Counted from the stretch's first letter, positions 8,156 through 17,882 are shown. The stretch: 64,000 nucleotides of DNA from Blastocatellia bacterium (GCA_016789265.1 JAEUQK010000023.1:1-64000), one strand, 5' to 3'. Program-made: numbers and translations. Notes: a model not told the origin generated them from the letters alone.

Positions 8156-9067
8156 TTACGTTTCTTCAACGTGTCCGGTTATAAAATCCACGAACAACCC
8201 GGACACGTCGATCTCGTTCGTCGGGTGAGGGATCGTGTTACACGTCACGACGCGGGCAGCCCCTGCTCCCATCAACTCATCGTAAGCCTCACCTGCGAAG
8301 ACGGCGTGAACGCCGATGCAGACAGGTGCGGCCATATCGAGCTCCCGCAGGCGATGGACGGTTTCGATCATCGTCCGGGCGGTGGAGATTATGTCGTCAA
8401 CCAGCACCGGCGTACGCCCGTGGTGCGGACCGTCAAACTCGACGGCGGAGACGCTCACATCGCGATCGCCGCGGCGGGTTTTTTCGAGAACCACAAATGG
8501 GGCCCCCGCCATTTGTGCGACCTCCGACACCCACTGCTCGCTTTCCGAGTCCGGCCCGACGATTACGGGGTCGCGGACGTTGTTTCTCACCCACTCGGAG
8601 ATTTCGCCCGCGGCTGCCGCGTTGAGGTTAGGTATCGAGTAGATCTCCGAAAGTGATTCACGGCGGTGGAGGTGCGTGTCGACCGTCGCGATACTGTCCG
8701 CGAACGAGCAGATCAGCCCGGCGAAGTACTCGGACGTGACCGCCTCTCCGGGCCGGAATGCCTTATCCTGCCTCATGTAAGCGAGATAGGGCGCGGCGAG
8801 GCACACATGAGCGGCCCCCAACGATTTGAGGTTATTCCCCAGGAAATACAAGGGCGCCAATTTTTCGTCGGGCTGCACCAGGGTGCTCGCGACCACTGCT
8901 AATCTATCCTCGACGTCCGAGCGAACCCGCAGGTACGTCTCCCCGTCGGGGAACTGGCGGATGTCCATCTCGCCGGGTTCCGCGCCGACGCGGCCGGCGA
9001 GGAGCCTAGCGAACTCATCATTACCCGGCATTGCGAATAATAGCGGCTTGTTGGATATTGTCATCAC
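8156..9067 (-). CDS. Ribose-phosphate pyrophosphokinase-like protein
   Basis: The protein has 303 residues and the two-domain PRPP synthetase layout. An N-terminal FPDGETYLRV segment, a central FRPGEAVTSEYFAG and DTHLHR segment, and the PRPP-binding loop VLVDDIISTARTM near residue 220 are all present. The family makes PRPP from ribose 5-phosphate and ATP. It is divergent from ordinary Prs, so it may be a specialised paralogue. It overlaps the AMP phosphorylase-like gene by four bases (ATGA), which implies tight co-translation. Together they could cycle ribose phosphates between nucleotides and PRPP or central metabolism. Confidence 0.85.
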   Translation of the reverse strand: MMTISNKPLLFAMPGNDEFARLLAGRVGAEPGEMDIRQFPDGETYLRVRSDVEDRLAVVASTLVQPDEKLAPLYFLGNNLKSLGAAHVCLAAPYLAYMRQDKAFRPGEAVTSEYFAGLICSFADSIATVDTHLHRRESLSEIYSIPNLNAAAAGEISEWVRNNVRDPVIVGPDSESEQWVSEVAQMAGAPFVVLEKTRRGDRDVSVSAVEFDGPHHGRTPVLVDDIISTARTMIETVHRLRELDMAAPVCIGVHAVFAGEAYDELMGAGAARVVTCNTIPHPTNEIDVSGLFVDFITGHVEET

Positions 9068-10581
9068 TTTAGCTCCACCACATCAGTGTTTTCCTTCAGG
9101 TATTCGAGCGAATAGGCAAGTTCGCCGTCAGCTTCCGCGTGGACCTCGAACAGCGTGTCCCCCGCCCGGACCGGATCGTCCAGCTTGATATTCAGCAGAA
9201 TCCCGGCCGCTGGAGATCCCGGGGCCCCGGAAAGCTTTGCGGTTCTCGAGAGTTTCCGGTTGTTTATAGAAACAACGGTGCCGCTCCGGTCCGCCTTCAC
9301 CTCGAAACGGTGGCGGGCCGTCGGCGGCTGTTTGAGTCCGCCCTGCGCCTCGCAGATTCTCACGAACTTCTCCCACGCCTCGCCCGACTCGAGTATCCCG
9401 CGGGCGACCGCGTAGCCGGATCCGGCGTTGCCCTCCCGTGACATTCCGATCAGCCTGCCCGCAAGCATGAGCGACTTCTCGGCAAGGTCCGCGGGGGCAT
9501 CGGCTTCGTTCTTCAGCACGGCGAGCACGTCACGCGCTTCTAGGGCCGGCCCGATCCCGCGTCCGACCGGTTGCGAGCCGTCCGTTATGACCGCGTCAAT
9601 TTGCAAGCCGACCTCTCGTCCCACTGCACCCATGACTTCCGCCAGGCTTTCCCCGGCTTCCCGGCTTCTCACTTTCGCGGTGGGCCCGACCGGGATGTCG
9701 ATCACGACGGAGGTCGACCCGGCCGCCGCTTTCTTCGAGAGCACCGAGGCGATCATCTGCCCCTCGCTGTCGATGTCGAGAGCCCGCTGCACGCGCACCA
9801 GGATGTCGTCCGCCGGACTAAGTTTCACGGCGCCGCCCCAGGCCAGGCAGCCGCCCTCAAGTTCCACAACCTTTCTGATCTCGTCGATGCCGAGATCAAC
9901 ATTGGTGAGCGTCTCCATCGTGTCCGCCGTTCCAGCGGGAGATGTGATCGCACGCGAAGATGTTTTCGGGATCGTCAGGCCCGCCGCGGCGGCGATCGCG
10001 ACGACGATCGGTGTCGTGCGGTTCCCCGGTAGCCCGCCCACGCTGTGCTTGTCGAAGACGGCGGGTTTGTCCCAATGCAGGCGGTCCCCAACCCCGATCA
10101 TCGAGCGGGTCAGGAAGACGATCTCGTCCGTGCTCATGCGATCCGCCACACACGCTGTGATAAACGCTGAGAGCTGGACGTTCGAAAGGCTCAGGTTCGT
10201 CACGTCCGCGACGATACGCCGGAACGAATTCTCGTCGAGAGCTCCGCCGAAGATCTTCTGCCTGATATCGCTCATCGAGGCGAGATCGCCGAGATGGGAA
10301 AGCGTCAGCAGGTCGCCTTCTGCGGCGTTAAGAAACCGGGTCGCTCCGGCCGAAAGCGCAAGTTCGTCCTGCTGCAGGAGGCCCAGCTCATCGACAACGA
10401 TCAGCGAGGCGGCCAGGCTCTTGGTCGGCGATGCGACCCGCACGCGGCTCAGCGCGTTGAAGCCCTCCGCAACGCACACGGGGCAATCCCGACGCATGAA
10501 GACGAGATGCTCGTTCCGCGAGTCCATGCTGAGGTCTCTTAACCGCAACGCATTTGTGATGTTCGGTTCGTGATGCTCCAT
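9064..10581 (-). CDS. AMP/thymidine phosphorylase family protein (archaeal type)
   Basis: The protein has 505 residues, the length of archaeal AMP phosphorylases rather than of the roughly 440-residue bacterial thymidine phosphorylases. The family core is clear: DKHSVGGLPGNRTTPIVVAI, then PKTSSRAITSPAGTADTMET. An extra N-terminal domain of about 80 residues is present, as in the archaeal enzymes. AMP phosphorylase splits AMP with phosphate to adenine and ribose 1,5-bisphosphate. It lies six bases after the ATP-cone gene and overlaps the PRPP-synthetase-like gene. The actual substrate (NMP or nucleoside) cannot be decided here. Confidence 0.88.
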   Translation of the reverse strand: MEHHEPNITNALRLRDLSMDSRNEHLVFMRRDCPVCVAEGFNALSRVRVASPTKSLAASLIVVDELGLLQQDELALSAGATRFLNAAEGDLLTLSHLGDLASMSDIRQKIFGGALDENSFRRIVADVTNLSLSNVQLSAFITACVADRMSTDEIVFLTRSMIGVGDRLHWDKPAVFDKHSVGGLPGNRTTPIVVAIAAAAGLTIPKTSSRAITSPAGTADTMETLTNVDLGIDEIRKVVELEGGCLAWGGAVKLSPADDILVRVQRALDIDSEGQMIASVLSKKAAAGSTSVVIDIPVGPTAKVRSREAGESLAEVMGAVGREVGLQIDAVITDGSQPVGRGIGPALEARDVLAVLKNEADAPADLAEKSLMLAGRLIGMSREGNAGSGYAVARGILESGEAWEKFVRICEAQGGLKQPPTARHRFEVKADRSGTVVSINNRKLSRTAKLSGAPGSPAAGILLNIKLDDPVRAGDTLFEVHAEADGELAYSLEYLKENTDVVELK

Positions 10582-10587
10582 AGTCGT

Positions 10588-11430
10588 TCAATCCTCAGCC
10601 GTGACCGTTTCGCAGATCACGTACGCCTCATCAATGACATCGTCGATGTTTTGTTTCGAAAGGCCGATCTCCGCCAGGATCCCGGGCGAGCCCGTCAGCT
10701 CTCGGCACAGCACGACCCCCCTTTCGAGCAACTGCCGTTTAGACTTCACCGAAAGCGACGTGAGGCTGGTGACGGGGTGCAGCCCGGTGGAATCGATCCA
10801 CCCCCGTAGACTTTTCTCTTGCGGATAGTCCCAGCTCAGCAGCCCGAGCCCGGCACACGTGCCGTACGCGATCGCATCGCTGGTCATCCGCGTGTTGGTC
10901 ACAAGCATTCCCTTGTAGATCCGGCCTTTGCGGGGAGCCTCCGATGCGAACCCCTTTTCGATATCGACGAAACGGGCGTGCGCGTAGAGTGCGTGTTTTA
11001 TGTTGCAGACTCTTCCGAGGAAACTGTGGAATTTGCATTCGGCATGGTAGAGAAGATCGCCCTTCGCGGCGACGACATCGACCTCGTGGGTGACGCAGCG
11101 GCCCTCGATGAACTGGCCCGTTGACGCGGTGTACCCGTCCGCATCAAACAGCGCGGCGATCAACTTTTCGAAAGGGTAGCCCGTCGGCCCCATCTGCATG
11201 ATCGCCCTCTTCAAGTTGTATTTCCCCGCCGAACGCCTTTGCAGAGTTTTCAGTTCCGCGAAAACGATGGAATACAGATCCGATGTCGTGATCCGGTCGT
11301 ACATCTTCCTGATGACGCGCTCGAGAACGATCTCAACCACATCCGGGTCCGCCTTTACGCGGCGGAGCGATCGCCGGATCTTCACTTCATCGAAAGGGAC
11401 TTCGTCACCGTTGGCTTTTATGACATTCAT
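10588..11430 (-). CDS. ATP-cone protein with restriction-endonuclease-like domain
   Basis: The protein has 280 residues. Residues 1-90 resemble an ATP-cone (KANGDEVPFDEVKIRRSLRR), the nucleotide-sensing domain of ribonucleotide reductases and NrdR. A PD-(D/E)xK-type nuclease fold follows, with HEVDVVA and HAECKF giving the D...ExK-like pattern at about residues 115-133. A C-terminal helical part ends in a helix-hairpin-like segment. It is the first gene of a minus-strand operon. A nucleotide sensor leading an operon for nucleotide breakdown fits a control role. Whether the nuclease core cuts DNA or is regulatory is unknown. Confidence 0.75.
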   Translation of the reverse strand: MNVIKANGDEVPFDEVKIRRSLRRVKADPDVVEIVLERVIRKMYDRITTSDLYSIVFAELKTLQRRSAGKYNLKRAIMQMGPTGYPFEKLIAALFDADGYTASTGQFIEGRCVTHEVDVVAAKGDLLYHAECKFHSFLGRVCNIKHALYAHARFVDIEKGFASEAPRKGRIYKGMLVTNTRMTSDAIAYGTCAGLGLLSWDYPQEKSLRGWIDSTGLHPVTSLTSLSVKSKRQLLERGVVLCRELTGSPGILAEIGLSKQNIDDVIDEAYVICETVTAED

Positions 11431-11867
11431 ATCCTGTTACGGGCCGCTTCCATTGCGTCTTTCTTTCAGCCCTAGCAGCTCGATGCCCTGACGCGTTTTC
11501 GGGATAGGCTCGCGCTCACTGTGTAAATTTTCACGCTTTCCGAGCTATTGCGGAGCTGAGCGTGCCCGACTGTCGGGTCCGCTACGAGGGCGGAGCCCTC
11601 GTCGAAACTTTCTTCACCCGACCGTGGAATGGATCTGCAACGGACCAGCCGAACAACACAACGGCGGGGCCGGAACTCCGCAAAATTAAATGAATCCGCC
11701 GATCAAGTGGGCCGGCCGCAACATATCACCCCAAAGACCCCAGATGTCTGAGAACAGACTGAACTGCTTGAAAGTGAACAACTCACCCGTGCGCCAAAAC
11801 TAAGACATTTCTGTTGAACGCGGCTGAGGCGCCCTATATCTCTCGGTTTCTTGATTCATATCGAAAT
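11431..11867. other. Intergenic region between divergent operons
   Basis: About 440 bases separate the start of the minus-strand operon from the sigma-54 site of the efflux cluster. It holds one perfect hairpin (see 11584-11602). Short frames can be read but none resembles a known protein. A GG-N10-GC match on the minus strand near 11718-11731 is too poor to call. The minus-strand promoter for the ATP-cone operon must lie here but no clear -35/-10 pair stands out. Confidence 0.5.
11584..11602. repeat. Hairpin, 8-bp perfect stem
   Basis: ACGAGGGC and GCCCTCGT form a perfect stem around a three-base loop GGA. No run of T follows closely on either side, so it is not a standard intrinsic terminator. 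It lies between two divergent operons. Confidence 0.55.
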
Positions 11868-11883
11868 TGGCACATTACTTGCG
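11868..11883 (+). promoter_or_regulatory. Sigma-54 (-24/-12) promoter
   Basis: TGGCACATTACTTGCG carries the -24 TGGCAC and the -12 TTGC with exactly ten bases between GG and GC, a near-perfect sigma-54 site. It lies 22 bases before the first small gene of the efflux cluster. An NtrC-family activator is encoded in the same cluster (22759-24132), so it is a likely target. Confidence 0.75.
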
Positions 11884-11904
11884 GTTTACATTAAGGAAAA
11901 TCTC

Positions 11905-12048
11905 GTGCCATGGGGCGGGCGCAATTGGATGAAAGGGAAAGCACCAAGAATCGGGAATCAAATGGGCGTTTGGCTATACTGGCTCTGCTGGGCCGTCATT
12001 TTCGGTGTGATTACCTATTTGGCCCTCCGGTTCGCGGGGGTGGTGTGA
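11905..12048 (+). CDS. Small single-span membrane protein
   Basis: The protein has 47 residues from a GTG start; AAGGAAAA lies nearby upstream. One hydrophobic segment (VWLYWLCWAVIFGVITYLAL) fills the C-terminal half. It is the first gene after the sigma-54 site. Its stop overlaps the start of the next small gene (GTGA), which argues that both are real and translated together. No known family is recognised. It may be an accessory of metal transport or a membrane stress peptide. Confidence 0.6.
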   Translation: MPWGGRNWMKGKAPRIGNQMGVWLYWLCWAVIFGVITYLALRFAGVV

Positions 12049-12236
12049 GCGAGGTGGACCTCCAGAAGGCGAAGGCGTCTGAATTCCGGGCTTCCGCTTT
12101 CGGCGCGGGAATCGCGGGATTCGGACTCGGTGTAATGCTTGCGGAATATTTCCAGCCCTTAGCTGTGGTGGTGATACTCGCCGGATTTGCCGTTCATGGG
12201 TGGGGGATGTACAGGATCCACGTCCGCAATCGATAA
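12045..12236 (+). CDS. Small two-span membrane protein
   Basis: The protein has 63 residues from a GTG start that overlaps the previous stop by four bases. After a short charged start (SEVDLQKAKASEF) there are two hydrophobic stretches (GAGIAGFGLGVMLAEYF and LAVVVILAGFAVHGWGMY). It is not a recognised family. It forms a unit with the gene before it and precedes the copper efflux genes. Confidence 0.6.
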   Translation: MSEVDLQKAKASEFRASAFGAGIAGFGLGVMLAEYFQPLAVVVILAGFAVHGWGMYRIHVRNR

Positions 12237-12261
12237 AGATTCATCACCGAACCGTTTTGGT

Positions 12262-12277
12262 TGGTATGTAGATTGCT
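12262..12277 (+). promoter_or_regulatory. Candidate sigma-54 promoter
   Basis: TGGTATGTAGATTGCT keeps TGG at -24 and TTGCT at -12 with ten bases between GG and GC. It lies 71 bases before the cysteine-rich secreted protein gene that opens the main efflux unit. The -24 half matches less well than at 11868. Confidence 0.5.
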
Positions 12278-12348
12278 AGTGACTCAATTAAGGAATATTC
12301 ACCGCCAAGGCCGACAGAGGAATTGGTAAACGGCTCAGAAAGTTTAAC

Positions 12349-12726
12349 GTGAAAAAACGGCTTACTTCCATTCTCTTGCTTCTCGCGATCGCCGGAGGCG
12401 TCGCGTCGGGGATGCCGCTCCATTCGGGAGACCACGGCAAGATGGCGAGCTGCTGCAAAAAGGCCAAGAGCGGGGAGCAATCTGCTGCGGCGACGGCCGC
12501 GCGTTTATGTTGTGCGACGAACTGCATGGATCCCGCAGGAACAACGTCGGGACCGAGCGTGCCATTACCGGTTGTGCTCAAGGCGACCCAGTCTGCCATC
12601 GAGCGAAACGGGGCGCTGCTACCTGCTAAGCCAGTTTCTCGCACCTTCCACTATCAGTCCGAGAATAGGATTCGTGCCAAGGAACACCTGCCCCTATTTC
12701 TACGTCACCACGCATTCCTGATTTAG
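12349..12726 (+). CDS. Secreted cysteine-containing protein of unknown function
   Basis: The protein has 125 residues from a GTG start. A signal peptide is clear (KKRLTSILLLLAIAGGVASG). The mature part has two Cys pairs, ASCCKK and ARLCCATNC, with His residues between the signal and the first pair, which would suit metal binding. The C-terminal half has no Cys and ends in HLPLFLRHHAFLI. No family is recognised. It lies 136 bases before the FixH/YtkA-like lipoprotein and likely belongs to the copper efflux operon. Confidence 0.65.
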   Translation: MKKRLTSILLLLAIAGGVASGMPLHSGDHGKMASCCKKAKSGEQSAAATAARLCCATNCMDPAGTTSGPSVPLPVVLKATQSAIERNGALLPAKPVSRTFHYQSENRIRAKEHLPLFLRHHAFLI

Positions 12727-12862
12727 CTAGCGGGCTCACTGCGCCCAAATTTCGCAATTCTGTATCAAAAGGCGTCTTCGATCGAGCAAAATACGCTCTT
12801 TCGTCGAGCCGGCGTGCGGATTCGGTAGGAAGCCCATTTAAATTTCAAGAGAGGAAAGTTCA

Positions 12863-13291
12863 ATGAAGAGTATAACTATCGGTTTAATATTTTTGGCCGC
12901 AGCAGTCGTTTTGGCCGCATGCGGATCCAGCACGGACGGTTCGGCCGTCGGCGGCAAGGTCATCAAGAGCGGTTCGGCGGGCAACAACCTGACCGTTTCT
13001 ATAGCGAATACGGATGGCGTGCTGCGCGATGGGAAGCAAGACCTTACTTTGACGTTTGCGGACGCCTCAGGGAAGCCCGTCGATGCCGGAGCTGCGTCGC
13101 TGAATTTCTTCATGCCGGCGATGGGAACAATGGCCGCGATGAACAATGCCGCAGTGCTGACCACGACCGGGACGCCAGGTGTGTACAAAGCGTCTGTAGA
13201 TCTTGAGATGGCGGGTGAGTGGCAAGCGCAGGTCTCGTATGAAGGCCCTGCCGGAAAGGGGAAAGCCAACCTCGCGGTAACGGCACAATAG
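12863..13291 (+). CDS. FixH/YtkA-like periplasmic lipoprotein
   Basis: The protein has 142 residues. It has a lipoprotein signal with lipobox LAAC, so the mature protein is anchored by Cys near residue 20. The rest is a beta-rich YtkA/FixH-like domain with the conserved Met-rich [12 protein letters not shown] segment, and ends in [19 protein letters not shown]. YtkA-like proteins often accompany CusA/CusB and may bind copper. GAGAGGAAAG lies before the ATG. The CusA gene follows 40 bases later. Confidence 0.8.
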   Translation: MKSITIGLIFLAAAVVLAACGSSTDGSAVGGKVIKSGSAGNNLTVSIANTDGVLRDGKQDLTLTFADASGKPVDAGAASLNFFMPAMGTMAAMNNAAVLTTTGTPGVYKASVDLEMAGEWQAQVSYEGPAGKGKANLAVTAQ

Positions 13292-13331
13292 TTTCGCACA
13301 AGCTCTAGAACAGCTAGGCAAATCCAATGTC

Positions 13332-16300
13332 ATGATCAACTGGCTAATCGAATGGTCGCTTAAGAATCGCGTTATCGTGATCGCTATTTATATCGGGTTG
13401 GCGATCGCTGGGTACTACGCATTGGTGAACACACCGATCGACGCGATTCCCGATCTTTCCGATAACCAGGTGATCGTCTTTACGGATTGGGCGGGCCGCT
13501 CGCCGAAGGAGGTCGAGGACCAGGTCACCTACCCGCTCGTCACCAACCTTCAGGGGCTACCCGGCGTCCGCACGGTGCGGGCAAGCTCCGCCTTCAGTTT
13601 CTCCATGGTCAACGTTATCTTCGAGGACAATGTTGACCTTTATTGGGCGCGAACGCGGGTTCTCGAACGGCTCAATCTAGTATCGAAACAACTTCCAGAC
13701 GGCGTCACGCCGACGTTGGGGCCGGATGCGACGGGTCTCGGTCAGGTCTACTGGTACACGCTCGAATCGGAAACGATGAACCTTCGTGATCTGCGGACGC
13801 TCCAGGATTGGTTCGTGCGGTATCAGTTGAATTCGACGCCGGGAATTGCTGAGGTTGCCAGCGTCGGCGGTTACATTCAGCAGTATCAGGTCAATGTTGA
13901 TCCGAACAAACTTCGCGCTTACAACCTTCCTTTATCAACAGTTGTTGAAGCCGTCTCACGGTCAAACAACAACGTCGGCGGGAACGTCGTCGAGCAGGCC
14001 GGCGAGTGGGCGGTCATTCGAGGTATCGGCCTTGTTGAATCGGTCGCTGACGTCGAAAACATCGTAGTCGGCTCGCAAAACGGAACACCCATCTACGTCC
14101 GGAGTCTCGGCGAAGTGGAGCTCGGCAACGCGTTCAGGACCGGCGCTCTTGATAAAAACGGCAAGGAGACTGTAGGCGGTGTCGTAATAATGCGCTATGG
14201 CGTTAGCGCACTGGAGGCTATCGAGAACATCAAGCAGAAGATCGAAGAGATCAAGCCCGGCCTCCCTCCCGGCGTCGAACTCGTACCCTTCTACGACCGC
14301 ACCGACCTCATCAACCGCACGGCTGACACGCTTAAGGAAGCTCTGATCGAAGAGTTGATCCTCGTTACTCTAGTTAACCTGATTTTCCTTGCGCATTTCC
14401 GATCAATTCTGATCGTGACGGTACCACTGCCGCTGGCGGCTCTTGCGTCGTTCCTGTTCATGTATTTCTTCGGTATCACTTCGAACATCATGTCGCTGGC
14501 GGGCATCGCGATCGCGGTATCCGACCTCGTCGATGCGGGAATCGTTGTGACCGAGAACGCGTATCGGGCGATCGAAAAGGAAGGGGTCAACATGACCGAC
14601 AAGAAGCGCGTCTGGGAGATCGTCCTGGAGGCGACCAAAATGGTCGGCCGCCCGATCTTCTCGTCGATGGCGATAATTGTCATTGCGTTCATCCCGGTTT
14701 TCGCATTGACCGGCCAGGAAGGAAAACTCTTCCACCCGCTTGCCTATACGAAGACCTTTGCAATGATCGCCGCGGCGTTTATGGCGGTCACGCTGGTTCC
14801 GGTACTTTGCGGTTATCTGCTCGGCGGAAAGCTGCGGCCGGAGGAATGGAACCCGATAATGCGATTTCTGCGGCGGGTTTACAAGCCCGTTCTTGTTACC
14901 GCCCTAAGGAACCGCCCCGCCACGGTTCTCATTGCGCTGACGTTCTTCGCAGGTGCGATGTTCGTCGCCACCAAGATCGGGAGCGAGTTCATGCCGCCAT
15001 TGAACGAGGGCGACCTGTTGTACATGCCGGTAACAGATCCGGCCATCTCGATCGATGAAGCTCTGCGGATCATGAGCAGGCAGGACGAGATACTTAAGAG
15101 CTTCCCGGAGGTCGAGTGGGCAGTCGGGAAGGCGGGGCGGGCGGAAACGTCAACTGATCCGTCGCCGATAAACATGAACGAGACCATCATCCACCTGAAG
15201 CCGGAGGATCAGTGGCGCGATGGGATGACGCGGGAGAAACTCGTCGCCGAGATGGACACCGCATTGAGGATGCCAGGCGTGACGAATATCTGGACGCAGC
15301 CGATCATCAACCGCATCGAGATGCTCGCGACAGGGATACGTTCGCAGGTGGGGATCAAGATATTCGGGAACGACCTCGACACTCTCGAGGAAACTGCCCA
15401 GCACATCGCGGCGGTCGTGAAGGACGTTCCCGGTGCCGCGGACGTTTACCCCGAGCAGATCGGCGGGGCCCCGTATATCGACATAGTCATCAATCGCACG
15501 GCTGCCGCACGGTATGGCATCGAGGTCTCGATGATACAGGACGTCATCGAAAAGGGTATCGGCGAAACGAACTTGACGGTGACGATCGAAGGGCGTAGGC
15601 GTTTTCCGATCCGGGTGCGCTACGCGGAGGAATTCCGCTCCTCGCCAGAGGCGATCGGGCGCATCCCGGTGACGTCGCCGGCGGGGGAATCCATTCCACT
15701 TTCGCAGCTCGCCGAGATCCGCTCAGTCGAGGGACCGTCCATGATCCAAAGCGAGAACGGACTCCTGCGCGGCACGGTGCTTCTAAATGTGCGCGGCCGC
15801 GATATCGGGAGTTTCGTCGATGAGGCCAAGCAAGCGATCGCTCAGAAGATACAACTCCCGGAAGGTTACTACGTTGCCTGGAGCGGGCAGTACGAGAACC
15901 AGGAGCGTGCACGGAAACGATTGACGATCGTGGTCCCGATCGTGATCCTGATCATTTTCGGGACGCTGTACATGACTTACCACTCGTTCCTGGAAGCCGC
16001 TCACGTTTTGCTTGCCGTCCCGTTCGCTTTGACCGGCGGTTTTTATTTGTTGTGGCTGCTTCAGTACAACTTCTCCGTAGCGGTGTGGGTCGGCTTCATC
16101 GCCTTGTTCGGGGCCGCGGTTCAGACCGGGATCGTCATGGTTGTTTACCTGGAGGAAGCTGTTAAGAGGAAAAAGGAAGAGCTTGGCCAACTCGACAGGG
16201 AAAGCCTGCTTGAGGCCGTTACCGAGGGAGCGCTTCTCCGTCTCCGCCCAAAAGTGATGACCGTGACGACGATCGTCGCCGGATTGCTCCCGATCATGCT

Positions 16301-16487
16301 GAGCACAGGCGCCGGATCGGAACTGATGAAACCGCTTGCGACCCCGGTTTTCGGCGGTATGGTGTCGAGCCTCGTGCACGTCCTGATCGTGACGCCAGTG
16401 ATCTTTTACTGGATGCGGCTGTGGGAACTGAAGCGCGAAGCGGGAAGTGGAGTGCGGGATGATAACTCTAAAGGCGACTGGACCTAG
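13332..16487 (+). CDS. cusA: CusA-type Cu(I)/Ag(I) efflux RND pump
   Basis: The protein has 1051 residues, full length for the family. It has the usual start ([16 protein letters not shown]), two sets of membrane spans and two periplasmic loops. The residues that bind Cu/Ag in E. coli CusA are kept: Met in [11 protein letters not shown], Met in [14 protein letters not shown], and Met in [12 protein letters not shown]. This triad points to monovalent copper or silver rather than Zn/Co/Cd. The proton-relay Asp is seen in the [18 protein letters not shown] span. It is followed by the outer-membrane channel and adaptor genes, giving a CusA-C-B order. Confidence 0.95.
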   Translation: MINWLIEWSLKNRVIVIAIYIGLAIAGYYALVNTPIDAIPDLSDNQVIVFTDWAGRSPKEVEDQVTYPLVTNLQGLPGVRTVRASSAFSFSMVNVIFEDNVDLYWARTRVLERLNLVSKQLPDGVTPTLGPDATGLGQVYWYTLESETMNLRDLRTLQDWFVRYQLNSTPGIAEVASVGGYIQQYQVNVDPNKLRAYNLPLSTVVEAVSRSNNNVGGNVVEQAGEWAVIRGIGLVESVADVENIVVGSQNGTPIYVRSLGEVELGNAFRTGALDKNGKETVGGVVIMRYGVSALEAIENIKQKIEEIKPGLPPGVELVPFYDRTDLINRTADTLKEALIEELILVTLVNLIFLAHFRSILIVTVPLPLAALASFLFMYFFGITSNIMSLAGIAIAVSDLVDAGIVVTENAYRAIEKEGVNMTDKKRVWEIVLEATKMVGRPIFSSMAIIVIAFIPVFALTGQEGKLFHPLAYTKTFAMIAAAFMAVTLVPVLCGYLLGGKLRPEEWNPIMRFLRRVYKPVLVTALRNRPATVLIALTFFAGAMFVATKIGSEFMPPLNEGDLLYMPVTDPAISIDEALRIMSRQDEILKSFPEVEWAVGKAGRAETSTDPSPINMNETIIHLKPEDQWRDGMTREKLVAEMDTALRMPGVTNIWTQPIINRIEMLATGIRSQVGIKIFGNDLDTLEETAQHIAAVVKDVPGAADVYPEQIGGAPYIDIVINRTAAARYGIEVSMIQDVIEKGIGETNLTVTIEGRRRFPIRVRYAEEFRSSPEAIGRIPVTSPAGESIPLSQLAEIRSVEGPSMIQSENGLLRGTVLLNVRGRDIGSFVDEAKQAIAQKIQLPEGYYVAWSGQYENQERARKRLTIVVPIVILIIFGTLYMTYHSFLEAAHVLLAVPFALTGGFYLLWLLQYNFSVAVWVGFIALFGAAVQTGIVMVVYLEEAVKRKKEELGQLDRESLLEAVTEGALLRLRPKVMTVTTIVAGLLPIMLSTGAGSELMKPLATPVFGGMVSSLVHVLIVTPVIFYWMRLWELKREAGSGVRDDNSKGDWT

Positions 16488-16493
16488 CATAAA

Positions 16494-17882
16494 GTGATGG
16501 AACATTTCTCGATAGGTTTGTCGAAGCGTGCGCTGTTAGCGGTGATCACCGTGCTTTTGGTCATCCCTATCTGCGTCACAGTCCGCTCGCAAGTGCCGAC
16601 CCATCCGCAAGTGAATACGCCCGACGCCCAACCGCTTTCTCACCTGAAATATTTGGATCAAACCGGCGGCCGAACGGCGGACGATCTTGTGAAATTCGCG
16701 ATCGCCAACAATGCCGAGATCGCGGCGATGCGCAAAGAAACCGAGGCCGGCGACGCCCTGATCCGACAGGCCCGGCTGCGGCCGAACCCCAGCGTCGAGG
16801 TGAGCGGCACGCGCATGATCGGTGGGCTCGACAATAGCCTGATGGTCGAGGGCGGATTGCCGCTGGAACTGGGCGGCAGGCGCGGGGCCCGGATCCGCGT
16901 CGCCGAGCGCGAATTCGACATTCGGAAGCTCGCGGTCGCCGAACGGGAGCGGCAAGTTGCCGCCGAGGTGCGAGCGAAGTTTGGTGAAACATTAGCCGCG
17001 GCACTCAAGCTGAGGTTCACGGAAGAAATGCTCGCCAGGGCGCTGGAGAATTTCAGCTTGGTCGCCGCGAGGGTGGAAGAAGGCAGGACGCCGCCGCTCG
17101 AGCGGAGCATGGAAACGGTCGAGCTCAATCGCATCCGAGCGACCCGTGAGACGAGCGAAGGAGCTGTGGAGATTCGCCTTCTGGAGCTGAGGAATCTGAT
17201 CGGTATGTCGCCTGAGGAACCGCTCCGGATACGCGGCGATTTCGGTAATCTGATCGACCAGCTTCCCCCACCGGACGAGGCGACGAGGCAGGCCCTGGAA
17301 CGCCGGACAGACCTCGCGGGTGCACGGGCGGTCGAGCAGCTCGCCGCAGCACGGATCGTACAAGCACGGACCGAGGGACGCATAGATGCTGATGTTATGG
17401 TTGGCTATCAACGGATGAGGTCGGGGTTCCCGCTCTCGGGGATCGACGAGGCCGGCACCCTGCAGCCGATCGAAATGCGATCGAATTTCTTTACGTTTGG
17501 TGTGCGGCTGAATCTCCCCGTCAGGAACCGCAATCAGGGTATGATCGAGGCCGCGATTTTTGAGGAACAAGCCGCCAAGAAGCGTCGAGAATTCGGCGAA
17601 CTCACGATCCGAAGGGAAGTCGCAGCCGCCTACGTCCGGTACAACCGGTCGACCCGTTCGATGGAGATATACCGCGCGGGTGTGCGTGACCAGGCGGCAC
17701 AGAACCTTGCGGTAGTGCGGCAAACTTACGAGTTAGGGTCCAAAACGCTTCTGGACTTCATTGCTGAGCATCACCGCTTCATCGAGACCGAAAGCGGATT
17801 TATCGATTCCCAGCTTGAATCTTATCTGTCGCGCGTGGAGATCCTCCGCGTCGTGAACGCATCGGAACTGATAAGCAAATGA
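16494..17882 (+). CDS. cusC: TolC-family outer membrane factor (CusC-like)
   Basis: The protein has 462 residues from GTG 16494 or ATG 16497. A hydrophobic signal (ALLAVITVLLVIPICVTV) is followed by the duplicated outer-membrane efflux protein domain, rich in long helices (ADDLVKFAIANNAEIAAMRK; RQARLRPNPSVEVSGT; later VRLNLPVRNRNQGMIEAAI). It forms the outer-membrane duct of the pump. Six bases separate it from the CusA gene and it overlaps the adaptor gene by four bases (ATGA), so the three are one operon. Confidence 0.9.
   Translation: MMEHFSIGLSKRALLAVITVLLVIPICVTVRSQVPTHPQVNTPDAQPLSHLKYLDQTGGRTADDLVKFAIANNAEIAAMRKETEAGDALIRQARLRPNPSVEVSGTRMIGGLDNSLMVEGGLPLELGGRRGARIRVAEREFDIRKLAVAERERQVAAEVRAKFGETLAAALKLRFTEEMLARALENFSLVAARVEEGRTPPLERSMETVELNRIRATRETSEGAVEIRLLELRNLIGMSPEEPLRIRGDFGNLIDQLPPPDEATRQALERRTDLAGARAVEQLAAARIVQARTEGRIDADVMVGYQRMRSGFPLSGIDEAGTLQPIEMRSNFFTFGVRLNLPVRNRNQGMIEAAIFEEQAAKKRREFGELTIRREVAAAYVRYNRSTRSMEIYRAGVRDQAAQNLAVVRQTYELGSKTLLDFIAEHHRFIETESGFIDSQLESYLSRVEILRVVNASELISK

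Noticed and set aside
7568..8656. 362-residue plus-strand open frame
   Set aside because: It lies opposite copB and the PRPP-synthetase-like gene and has low-complexity composition.
9428..10573. 381-residue plus-strand open frame
   Set aside because: It is a Ser/Ala/Arg-rich shadow of the AMP phosphorylase-like gene.
11718..11731. Minus-strand GG-N10-GC match as a sigma-54 promoter for the ATP-cone operon
   Set aside because: The -24 half beyond TGG does not match and it lies almost 300 bases from the gene start.
15783..16505. 240-residue minus-strand open frame
   Set aside because: It is opposite the end of cusA and is His/Gln-rich without family features.
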